From a virus, in IMG/VR virus record IMGVR_UViG_3300032820_000042, positions 1 through 36,656 of that record: a stretch of 36,656 nt of DNA. One strand, written 5' to 3'. Position numbers and translations under genes: made by a program. A model generated the notes under the pieces. It searched no databases and had not been told where the DNA came from. It saw only the letters and a list, made by a program, of their open reading frames with translations. Positions 20,912 to 28,567 of this stretch are shown one piece after another. Each line of letters starts with the position of its first letter. Position 1 is the first letter of the stretch.

Positions 20912-20962
20912 ATGACTGTCACTTACTGCTATCGTGGCATCAAGTACACGAAAACAAAGTAG
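20912..20962 (+). CDS. Micro-ORF of 16 residues with strong Shine-Dalgarno
   Basis: MTVTYCYRGIKYTKTK. AGGAG lies 6 nt before the ATG, one of the best ribosome-binding sites in the window, and the hairpin at 20873 precedes it. The YRGIKY core resembles the start of cyanobacterial DUF4278-type proteins (pattern TYRGxxY). It could be a leader peptide for the beta-barrel gene at 20988 or a functional micropeptide. Confidence 0.45.
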   Translation: MTVTYCYRGIKYTKTK

Positions 20963-20987
20963 CGAACAACAATACAAACAAACTAAA

Positions 20988-21347
20988 ATGAAATCTTTTA
21001 TTGCACTTGCCACACTGTCCACTCTCTCTGCGACACCTGCAATGGCTGGACCATACGTCAACACGGAAATCAACAGTGGTTGGAATGGATCAGACTATGG
21101 TGGATCACAAACTGATCTTCACATTGGTTACGAGGGAAGCGTAGACCGTCTCGGATACTATCTTCAAGCAGGTCCAGCCATCGTCTCTCCAGATGGAGGG
21201 GATGCCAATACCGAGTTTTCTGGTAAAGCCGGTGGATCCTTTCAAGCAACTGAGGCTGTGTCCGTTTATGGAGAAATCAGTTTTCTTACGACTGATGTTG
21301 ACAACAACAACTACGGAACCAAAGCTGGTCTTAAGTGGTCCTTCTAG
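20988..21347 (+). CDS. Secreted outer-membrane-like beta-barrel protein, 119 aa
   Basis: Starts with a clear signal peptide, MKSFIALATLSTLSATPAMA, with an AMA cleavage site before GP. The mature part consists of alternating strands (TDLHIGYEGSV, GYYLQAGPAIVS, VSVYGEISFLTTD) and ends GLKWSF, with the terminal Phe expected of BAM-assembled outer-membrane proteins. An 18-residue upstream extension from a non-ATG start is polar and less likely. It could alter receptors, aid lysis or exclude superinfection; which of these is unknown. Confidence 0.75.
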   Translation: MKSFIALATLSTLSATPAMAGPYVNTEINSGWNGSDYGGSQTDLHIGYEGSVDRLGYYLQAGPAIVSPDGGDANTEFSGKAGGSFQATEAVSVYGEISFLTTDVDNNNYGTKAGLKWSF

Positions 21348-21428
21348 ATGGACTTTTTGTACATGATATTCTTAGCCCTACTGTTAGGGTTTGGAATGGA
21401 GATGACTTGGTCTACTAATAGAAAGTAA
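21348..21428 (+). CDS. Tiny membrane peptide, 26 aa
   Basis: Starts directly after the beta-barrel gene stop (TAGATG): MDFLYMIFLALLLGFGMEMT followed by WSTNRK. One transmembrane helix with a basic C-terminal end. It is followed 7 nt later by a terminator hairpin, so it closes the envelope cassette. Confidence 0.48.
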   Translation: MDFLYMIFLALLLGFGMEMTWSTNRK

Positions 21429-21435
21429 ATAGGAG

Positions 21436-21465
21436 GGGGAGCACCTCAGAGTCGGACTCCCCTTT
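21436..21465 (+). terminator. Intrinsic terminator before the capsid gene leader
   Basis: GGGGAG (21436-21441) pairs with CTCCCC (21457-21462), followed by TTT. The stem is strong and the T-run short. It separates the envelope cassette from the capsid gene. Confidence 0.6.
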
Positions 21466-21582
21466 CATTGGCATTAGCCCAGTACGCTGGATACCTTTTG
21501 CCGTCTAGACGGTGGGAAAGACCACAAAAAAACTGATCAAAAAATTTCAGCTGAGAAACGTAAACAATACTATTCAATTTAA
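21466..21582 (+). promoter_or_regulatory. Structured leader of the major capsid gene
   Basis: Two hairpins: CCAG-tacg-CTGG (21479-21490) and the 12-bp palindrome CCGTCTAGACGG (21501-21512), then an A-rich single-stranded stretch up to the ATG. No Shine-Dalgarno sequence lies before ATG 21583. A late promoter is expected in this gap, but none could be identified. Confidence 0.5.
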
Positions 21583-22596
21583 ATGGCTAATACTACCGTT
21601 TCCTCAATCGGTACCCTTAATAATACAGCGGCAACACCGCTAGCACTGGGTACCGCTTATGATACTAAGTATGCAACTTACCTTAAGCTCTTCTCTGGAG
21701 AATTGTTTAAGGCTTATGAATCAGCAACCGTCGCTAAAGGTACTGTACAATCACGTACCTTGAAGAACGGAAAGAGCATGCAATTCATCTTCACCGGCCG
21801 TATGACGGCTGATTATCATGAGCCTGGGACTCCAATCCTTGGTTCGGGTGATCCTCCGGTAGCCGAGAAGACGATCCAATGTGATGATCTTCTCATTAGT
21901 TCTGCCTTTGTGTATGACCTTGATGAGACTCTTGCTCACTATAGCCTTCGCTCTGAGATCTCCGCTAAGATCGGACATGCTCTGGCTGAAGCTTATGACA
22001 AGAAGATCTTCCGTACGATCGCTCTAGCTGCTCGTGAAGCTCATCCTATTACTGCCGCACCTGGTCCTGAGCCTGGTGGTTCCGTAATTAAGATCGGTGC
22101 TAATAATGAATATAATGCACAGAGCTTAGTAGATGCTTTCTTTGAAGCAGCTTCTATCCTTGATGAGAAGAACCTGCCTAAGCAAGGGCGTACTGCAGTA
22201 CTTGCACCACGTCAATACTATGCGCTGGTCTCTCAAGTATCTTCTAACATTCTGAACCGTGACTACGGTAACACTCAAGGTAACCTGAACTCAGGTGAAG
22301 GTCTGGTATCTATTGCCGGTATCAACATCAAGCGTTCTAATAACCTACCTTTCCAAGCTGGTACTGTAGCTGCTGTTGATGGTGAGAACAACACTTACAA
22401 CGGAGCCTTCGCAGATCATGCTGGCCTCATCTATCAAAAGGATGCTGCTGGTGTAGTCGAAGCAATCGGTCCTAGCGTGCAAACTACTGGAGCCGACATC
22501 AAAACAATGTATCAAGGTGACTTGATCGTTGGTCGTATGGCAATGGGAGCTGGTACTCTTAACCCTGCAGCTGCAATCGAAATCCAATCCGCTTAA
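21583..22596 (+). CDS. Major capsid protein (T7 gp10-like)
   Basis: The 337-aa protein builds the icosahedral head. Its order after scaffold and before tail tubular A, its length (345 in T7) and the segments YLKLFSGELFKAYESATV, SRTLKNGKSMQFIFTGRM, HEPGTPILG and LISSAFVYDLDETLAHY identify the T7-type HK97-fold capsid protein. The C-terminal half contains FEAASILDEKNLP and GNTQGNLNSGEG. Unlike most neighbours it has no ribosome-binding site and a structured leader. Confidence 0.96.
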   Translation: MANTTVSSIGTLNNTAATPLALGTAYDTKYATYLKLFSGELFKAYESATVAKGTVQSRTLKNGKSMQFIFTGRMTADYHEPGTPILGSGDPPVAEKTIQCDDLLISSAFVYDLDETLAHYSLRSEISAKIGHALAEAYDKKIFRTIALAAREAHPITAAPGPEPGGSVIKIGANNEYNAQSLVDAFFEAASILDEKNLPKQGRTAVLAPRQYYALVSQVSSNILNRDYGNTQGNLNSGEGLVSIAGINIKRSNNLPFQAGTVAAVDGENNTYNGAFADHAGLIYQKDAAGVVEAIGPSVQTTGADIKTMYQGDLIVGRMAMGAGTLNPAAAIEIQSA

Positions 22597-22610
22597 GGGA
22601 GGATTTTAAC

Positions 22611-22967
22611 ATGGCTGTAAAAGCTCAATCATTAACGGGTATTGCTGGTTTGACTAGCGAGACCTTTTACCCAATGCCCCCAATCGAATGGGGCCGTGCA
22701 GGTAGACCAGTTGCAACTGTTACTCAAGTTGCTGCCGGTTCAGGTTATAGTGATGGCGCTGTAACTGGAGGTGCTACTACATCTAGTAGTGCTGGAACTG
22801 GTTTAACTTTATCTGGTACAGTATCAGGTAATGCATGGCCTGCATCTCCAACAGTAGCTGCTGGCGGAGATGGATATAGGATTGGAGATTTGATAACAGT
22901 AACTGGTGGTGGTGGCGATGCAACATACAACGTCACTACAGTTACTACAACATACGATGAGGATTAA
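22611..22967 (+). CDS. Structural protein with GxGY module, 118 aa
   Basis: GGGAGGATTTT lies before the ATG. After a conserved start (LTGIAGLTSETFYPMPPIEW) it carries a beta-rich module, AAGSGYSDGAVTGGA, and a closing GGDGYRIGDLITVTGGGG, related to modules at 20185 and in tail tubular B. The location behind the capsid gene suggests a capsid decoration protein, which is not proven. Confidence 0.68.
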   Translation: MAVKAQSLTGIAGLTSETFYPMPPIEWGRAGRPVATVTQVAAGSGYSDGAVTGGATTSSSAGTGLTLSGTVSGNAWPASPTVAAGGDGYRIGDLITVTGGGGDATYNVTTVTTTYDED

Positions 22968-22970
22968 TTA

Positions 22971-23291
22971 ATGGCAAACCCTTCAGTACTCGCACAGGGT
23001 AACACAGATGCCACACCTAATGAAGGTAACGGCATTGCCGGACCTACTTCTGCACAGATAACTGCTGGTGCAACGCTGCCTTATGCAGTGGTGACTGGTA
23101 CGTTAGCTGGTGACGATAGGTACGCATCAAAAACTACGGCTATTCGTCACTCAGTGGCGAAAACCTCTGGAGGTTCAACAGCATCTGAAGTTTATTCTGA
23201 GACAATGGCTCTCAGATTTGCTTACTCAGGTGTTGAGTCGGACTCACCAGCTATTAAAGAAGCAAGCGGCGACGCAGACCGTACTGCTTAA
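22971..23291 (+). CDS. Small structural protein, 106 aa (head decoration candidate)
   Basis: Starts MANPSVLAQGNTDATPNEGN, 3 nt after the previous gene. Ala/Thr/Gly-rich with predicted beta strands (LPYAVVTGTL, SETMALRFAYSGVE). It has neither a signal nor a membrane segment. It lies between the capsid gene and a strong terminator, so it belongs to the abundant capsid transcript, which suggests a virion protein. Family not recognised. Confidence 0.6.
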   Translation: MANPSVLAQGNTDATPNEGNGIAGPTSAQITAGATLPYAVVTGTLAGDDRYASKTTAIRHSVAKTSGGSTASEVYSETMALRFAYSGVESDSPAIKEASGDADRTA

Positions 23292-23296
23292 TACAC

Positions 23297-23321
23297 GGGG
23301 ACCTTCGGGTCCCTTTTTTTT
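23297..23321 (+). terminator. Strong intrinsic terminator after the capsid operon
   Basis: GGGACC (23298-23303), loop TTCG, GGTCCC (23308-23313), then eight T. It lies downstream of the capsid genes like the T7 T-phi terminator, and should raise capsid transcript levels over those of the tail genes. Confidence 0.93.
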
Positions 23322-23338
23322 ATTTATAATTATTTACT

Positions 23339-23956
23339 ATGCCTTTTCCTACCACTAACGCTACAGAAGAATTACCAGCAGTCAATCAAATCCTGGCGTC
23401 AGTTGGTCAGGCACCTGTCACCACTCTCGACCAGACCAACCCGGACGTTGCGATCGCTTACGATACTTTAATTCAAGTATCCCGAGATGTGCAGGCTGAA
23501 GGCTGGAGCTTTAATACAGAATACAAAGTAGAGGTAACTCCAGACTCAAGTAATCAAATATCTTATTCTACCAATGTATTACAGATGAACCTTTCCGATG
23601 GTGAAGGTTATGGTTCAAAGGCTGCTATTAGAAAGAATGGTAAACTATATGATCGTGTAAACCATACAGACATCTGGACAGATGACATTGTTAAACTTGA
23701 CATTGTTTATTTCTATGATTGGGTAGATTTACCTATACCTATTCAAGATTACATTACTGCAAGAGCTGCTACTATTGTATCAACTAGGATAGTAGGAGAC
23801 CCAGCACAGCATAAGTTTTTAGCAGGCAGAGAAGGTCTTGCTAGAGCAAATGCTATGGAGTATGAATGTAATCAAGGTAACTTTACTTACTTCGGACACC
23901 CTAAAGGAAACAATAACTACGTCAGCTATCAACCTTACAAAGCTTTACAACGCTAA
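23339..23956 (+). CDS. Tail tubular protein A (T7 gp11-like)
   Basis: The 205-aa gatekeeper ring between portal and nozzle. The N-terminus (NATEELPAVNQILASVGQAP) and QVSRDVQAEGWSFNTEYKVE are typical of gp11, as is DLPIPIQDYITARAATIVSTR near residue 137. The length matches T7 (196). It overlaps the next start by one base. Confidence 0.94.
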   Translation: MPFPTTNATEELPAVNQILASVGQAPVTTLDQTNPDVAIAYDTLIQVSRDVQAEGWSFNTEYKVEVTPDSSNQISYSTNVLQMNLSDGEGYGSKAAIRKNGKLYDRVNHTDIWTDDIVKLDIVYFYDWVDLPIPIQDYITARAATIVSTRIVGDPAQHKFLAGREGLARANAMEYECNQGNFTYFGHPKGNNNYVSYQPYKALQR

Positions 23957-26900
23957 TGGCAAGTGTAACTCAAAGAATACCTCATTATTTAGGTGGAGTA
24001 TCTAAACAATCAGATGTTAAGAAATTCCCAGGTCAAGTAAGGGAGTGTATTAATGCATACCCTGAACCAACCTTTGGTCTTATTAAGAGACCTGGATTTG
24101 AATTCTTACATAGTTTAGATCAAACAACAGGCGGTACAGATTTTTCTGGTACCGCTTTAGATAATGCAAAATGGTTTTACATCAACAGAGATGATGATGA
24201 AACCTATATAGGATGTGTGATAAGTGAAGCTATACATATATGGAATGGTAAAGCTAATGAAAGTGGAGAGTATGTTAAGGCTACTATTACTTACACAGAT
24301 ACTACCTTTACTATAACAGATAGTGGAGCTGCTAATTCTGGTAACAATGGTACTTACGAGGATGTAAGTGTTACAGGTGGTAGTGGTTCTGGTATGAAAG
24401 TAACTGCAACAGTTAGTGGAGGTGAAGTTACTGTACTAGCTGCTACTACAGAAGGTACTGGATATAAGATTGGGGATACTATTACTATAGCTAAAGGTGA
24501 TGTTGGGAATACACTTAGAGACCCGACAGCTGAGATTACTGCTATATCTTCTAAAGCTTATCTAGACACAACACGTGATAATTATGATGTATTAACTGTA
24601 CAGGATACTACATACATTACTAACAAAACAAAGGTAACTACTGTTAAACCAGCACCAACTACAAATTCTCTAAGTAAGAAAGGTACAATACGAATTAGAG
24701 GTGTGGACTATAGTTCTGAATTCAGTGTCACTATTACAGAAACTGGAGGCAGTGATCAAACCTATACCTTTACTACACGAGATGTAGATAATTTCACTGG
24801 TGAGTCAGATCCAGGTAGTGTGAAGTTAAGTACAGATGTTATATTAGATGCATTAGAAACTGGTATCAATGCATTATCACTTGATAGTAGTTTTACTGTA
24901 ACTAAATTGAAAGCCACTCTTGAACTATCTTCAGATGTAGCATTTACAATGACATGTAAAGGTGGACCAGGTAATGAACTACTCACTTGTTTCCAAGACC
25001 AAGTAGAAGATTTATCTAAACTACCTGAAGAGAGTGTGGATGGTAGGCATGTTAAAATCATTAATACTAAATCGGATCAAGATACATACTATGCTAAGTT
25101 CGTTGCTGAATCTGGATCATCTGGATCAGGACATTGGGAAGAGACAGTAGCACAAGATGTTTCAAAAGGTTTTCATGCTAACACTATGCCGCATGAACTA
25201 TTCAATGATGATACAAATGTGTTCACATTTAAACCTATAACATGGTCAGAACGTTTAGTAGGTGATGATGAAACTAATGAACATCCAAGCTTTAAAGATA
25301 ACACTATCCAACAAGTATTCTTCCATAACAATAGGTTAGGATTCTTAACAAGTGATAATGTGTCTATGAGTCAATCTGGACAATTTAAAAACTTTTACCA
25401 TGAATCAGCTAGAGCACTTACTGCTGCTGATCCTGTAGATTTAAACTGTTCAGCTGTTAGACCTGCTGTATTACACGGTGTACTACCTACTACACAGGGT
25501 TTAATCCTATTTAGTGAGAAGTCACAGTATATTATGTACTCAGATAATGGTGTACTCACACCACGTACTACTGTTATACGTGGTATCTCTAACTATGAAA
25601 TTGACAACAAAATAGCACCAATAGATAACGGTACTACATTAGCATTCTTAAGTAAAACCCCTGGCTATTCTAGAGTGTTTAGTATGGAGACACAGGGGCA
25701 AGAGAATAACCCTAACATCTTAGACATTGCTAAAACAGTAGCGGAATATATACCAGATACTATAACTAGTATGGTTGCTAGTCCACAGAATGAACTCATT
25801 GCATTATATGGTGAGTCTATGTCTGATGTATATTTCTATAGAACCTATCATGATGGTAAAGAACTTGTACTACAAGCTTGGTTTAAATGGACATTCCCTG
25901 GTAATGTATTACATATCAATGTAGATAATGACTCAATGTGGGCTGTAGTTAAAGCTGTGAATAGTGATAGTACTAAGAATAGGTACCATTTAATTAAAAC
26001 AAGTCTAACTCAAACACCAGAGAATCCTATCCTTACTACTAATGATGGTCATAGTATCAACCCATATATGGACATGTATGCTACAGCTACTAATGGTAAA
26101 TTAACTGATATAGTCACGTTTACTCATGATGCAGCAACTGAAACAGCTAGGACACCAGGAACATATACCCCTGCTGCACATGCTAAAGGTGCTTCATTCC
26201 AAGTAGTAGTTGCAGATGCTGGTAGTGGTGTAGGTGGGGCTGTAACAATAACTTTAACTGCTGGTGGTAGAGGTTACGCAGTTGGAGATGAGATTACACT
26301 ACTTGCTGCTGATACTGGATGGAGTGGTGGTGATGATATTAAAATAACAGTTGCTTCTATTAGTGAGAAGAAAGTTGTATATGATTCAACTGGTGATTAC
26401 TCTAAATGTTATATACCCTATGTTGATATACCAAATGCAACACCAGTTCTTATTTTAAAAGGTGATGCATCAGCAGGTGAACTAGCTGGATATACTTTAA
26501 GCCCAGAACGTGATTCAGATTCAGATGGTGATTTCTTTAAAGTAGCAGAAAAGGACTGGACAGCAACGGGTGAAAATTTAGTTGATAAAGTAGTTGTAGG
26601 TTATAAGTATGCTTATGATGTTACACTACCTAAAACTTACTACCAGATGGCTGAAAATACATATGATTATACATCAATCCTAACCATTGCACGTATGAAG
26701 TTCTCTGTAGGACTATCTAGTGTTGTTGGATTTAAAGTAAAACGTAGAGGTAGAAACACACCATACCATGAATGGACAGGTGTAGGAACTACTTTCTCTA
26801 GTACACTCGTTGCTGACGGTACAGGAGCTGGTCCTGAAGGTGATCATACAGTTAAAGATGTAGAGACTACTACGAGTGGTAGTGGTACAGGTATGACTGT

Positions 26901-27414
26901 AGATGTGACCATGTCAGACGGTAAAGCTACTGCTGTAACAGTTAATACTGAAGGAACAGGTTACGCTAATAGTGATACAATTACTATTGCTAAAGGAGAT
27001 ATAGGTGATACAACTGATGATGTAACAGCAACCATTGCTAAAGTAGGTCAAACTGCTTTTCCTTTCAACTTTGATTATACAGATGTAAATGATCTTAAAG
27101 TAAAAGTTAACGGAGTAGAAACTACAGCATATACCATTGCAGATAAAGTACTAACTATGACATCAATACCACCTGATGGTCATAAAGTTTTATTATATAC
27201 CGATACATGGTATGACATTCAAACAGTAAAAGATGCAAATGAGTACCTAGCAGATGACGTACCCTTAGCAGAGCAATCACTATTCACATTACCGATACAT
27301 GATAAAACAGATAATTTTTCAGTTAGAGTCTTCAGTGACTCACCATTTCCAATCTCTCTTACGTCAATGATGTGGGAAGGAAATTATTCACCACGTTATT
27401 ATAGGAGGACTTAG
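23956..27414 (+). CDS. Tail tubular protein B (T7 gp12-like), enlarged by repeat modules
   Basis: Forms the tail nozzle. Typical gp12 segments: TQRIPHYLGGVSKQ at the start, GQVRECINAYPEPTFGLIKR, FFHNNRLGFLTSDNVSMSQS near residue 455 and LILFSEKSQYIMYSDNGVLT. At 1152 residues it is much longer than T7 gp12 (794). Part of the excess consists of three glycine-rich beta modules near residues 131-190, 740-800 and 965-1028, each with a GTGY-type turn and (I/V)GD or SDT strand. These may project from the nozzle and bind host surface, which is inference. Confidence 0.93.
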   Translation: MASVTQRIPHYLGGVSKQSDVKKFPGQVRECINAYPEPTFGLIKRPGFEFLHSLDQTTGGTDFSGTALDNAKWFYINRDDDETYIGCVISEAIHIWNGKANESGEYVKATITYTDTTFTITDSGAANSGNNGTYEDVSVTGGSGSGMKVTATVSGGEVTVLAATTEGTGYKIGDTITIAKGDVGNTLRDPTAEITAISSKAYLDTTRDNYDVLTVQDTTYITNKTKVTTVKPAPTTNSLSKKGTIRIRGVDYSSEFSVTITETGGSDQTYTFTTRDVDNFTGESDPGSVKLSTDVILDALETGINALSLDSSFTVTKLKATLELSSDVAFTMTCKGGPGNELLTCFQDQVEDLSKLPEESVDGRHVKIINTKSDQDTYYAKFVAESGSSGSGHWEETVAQDVSKGFHANTMPHELFNDDTNVFTFKPITWSERLVGDDETNEHPSFKDNTIQQVFFHNNRLGFLTSDNVSMSQSGQFKNFYHESARALTAADPVDLNCSAVRPAVLHGVLPTTQGLILFSEKSQYIMYSDNGVLTPRTTVIRGISNYEIDNKIAPIDNGTTLAFLSKTPGYSRVFSMETQGQENNPNILDIAKTVAEYIPDTITSMVASPQNELIALYGESMSDVYFYRTYHDGKELVLQAWFKWTFPGNVLHINVDNDSMWAVVKAVNSDSTKNRYHLIKTSLTQTPENPILTTNDGHSINPYMDMYATATNGKLTDIVTFTHDAATETARTPGTYTPAAHAKGASFQVVVADAGSGVGGAVTITLTAGGRGYAVGDEITLLAADTGWSGGDDIKITVASISEKKVVYDSTGDYSKCYIPYVDIPNATPVLILKGDASAGELAGYTLSPERDSDSDGDFFKVAEKDWTATGENLVDKVVVGYKYAYDVTLPKTYYQMAENTYDYTSILTIARMKFSVGLSSVVGFKVKRRGRNTPYHEWTGVGTTFSSTLVADGTGAGPEGDHTVKDVETTTSGSGTGMTVDVTMSDGKATAVTVNTEGTGYANSDTITIAKGDIGDTTDDVTATIAKVGQTAFPFNFDYTDVNDLKVKVNGVETTAYTIADKVLTMTSIPPDGHKVLLYTDTWYDIQTVKDANEYLADDVPLAEQSLFTLPIHDKTDNFSVRVFSDSPFPISLTSMMWEGNYSPRYYRRT

Positions 27415-27416
27415 AT

Positions 27417-28565
27417 ATGGCACTTGACCCGTTAACTATGGCAGCAGTTGCTGGGGTTAGTTCAGGTATTAAACTATGGGGGCAAGGTGAAGCACGTGGT
27501 GCTGCACAAAAAGCAGGACGTGATGCCAACCAAGCTAGAGTTGAAGCTGGTAAAGCCCAAGTAAGGCTATTATGGGATGACATTGCAACTAATTATAAGC
27601 AATCCATAGACGCTATAGAGATATTAAAAAGAAATACTAGGGGACAAATAGACCTAGCTGAAGCAGAAGCTCTCAGAAGTTGGGGATTCGCAGAACAATT
27701 ACGGTTTGATGATTATAGAAGAGATGCCGCAGCTTACAATCAATCAGTTGAAGACTACTATACTAATCTGAACTTCAATGATATCTCCGCCAATATGGCG
27801 TATGAAGAAGAAAAGCAGCGTATGGATGAATTCCATAGTAAGCAGGCGTTTGAAAGGAGAGATGATATATTAAAACATGAGGAAATCTTAAGATCAGATA
27901 TTACATCGCGTATCGGGCTACGGAGACAGCAAGAAGGTTTTAGAGCTAAAGCAGCCTTTGAAGATCAAAAAGATATCATCCAAGGATTAATGGTAGCAGG
28001 GAAGATAAGAGCAACAGGAGCAGTCGGTAGATCTGCTAGAAAAGCAGTTCAAGTTGCAGCTATGGATGTTGGTTCTAGACAAGCTATGAGAGCAGATATA
28101 CTCCAGAATAGTGAATCAGTATATTACAATGAGATGAGGAAATTATCTGATGTAAGATACTTAGCTAAGAAACAACGTAACTTGAATATAGATAAACGTG
28201 CTGACTCATTGAGGAGGATGTTGAAAACCACTACGTTACAGAGAGATAAGATTGCTGCTGGTAAATATAGTGCTGATCTACAAGCTAAACGTGGTATACT
28301 AAGTGAACCTGAACTAGGAAGAATGACTCCAATTCCATTTGAAGCATTTAGACCTGAATTCCAAATGCCAACAAAACCAGATAAAGAGAAATTCTATGAG
28401 GATCATATGCCACACCTAGAAGATGAGAACAAGATCTATGGAGATCGAGGAGCAGGAGCACCAGTTAGCCCATTGATGCAAGCAGCTTCAGTTGGTGTTG
28501 ATATGTTGGGAGCATATGCAAAAGCTGGTGGTGACTTTAATGCCGCAACAGGGCCTGGAGCATAG
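27417..28565 (+). CDS. Internal virion protein, gp14-position, 382 aa
   Basis: AGGAGG at 27403 precedes the ATG. The first 30 residues are hydrophobic and small (DPLTMAAVAGVSSGIKLWGQ); the rest is a long, Arg/Lys/Glu-rich helical rod (residues 35-290) that ends in a proline-rich region. The position after gp12 and the helical build fit the ejected core protein gp14 of T7, although it is almost twice as long (T7: 196). Similarity is by position and architecture. Confidence 0.75.
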   Translation: MALDPLTMAAVAGVSSGIKLWGQGEARGAAQKAGRDANQARVEAGKAQVRLLWDDIATNYKQSIDAIEILKRNTRGQIDLAEAEALRSWGFAEQLRFDDYRRDAAAYNQSVEDYYTNLNFNDISANMAYEEEKQRMDEFHSKQAFERRDDILKHEEILRSDITSRIGLRRQQEGFRAKAAFEDQKDIIQGLMVAGKIRATGAVGRSARKAVQVAAMDVGSRQAMRADILQNSESVYYNEMRKLSDVRYLAKKQRNLNIDKRADSLRRMLKTTTLQRDKIAAGKYSADLQAKRGILSEPELGRMTPIPFEAFRPEFQMPTKPDKEKFYEDHMPHLEDENKIYGDRGAGAPVSPLMQAASVGVDMLGAYAKAGGDFNAATGPGA

Positions 28566-28567
28566 CT

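Noticed and set aside
21525-21575. Hammerhead-like CTGA...GAAAC arrangement before the capsid gene.
   Set aside because: The conserved CUGANGA box is not met and the required stems are absent.
21935-21944. CTCACTATAG, identical to the T7 promoter core.
   Set aside because: A single copy inside the capsid gene encoding L-A-H-Y-S, with no matching flanks or repeats; probably chance.
22611-27040. CRISPR-like or simple nucleotide repeats in the glycine-rich genes.
   Set aside because: The repetition is at protein level with divergent DNA and irregular spacing; there are no identical repeats with unique spacers.
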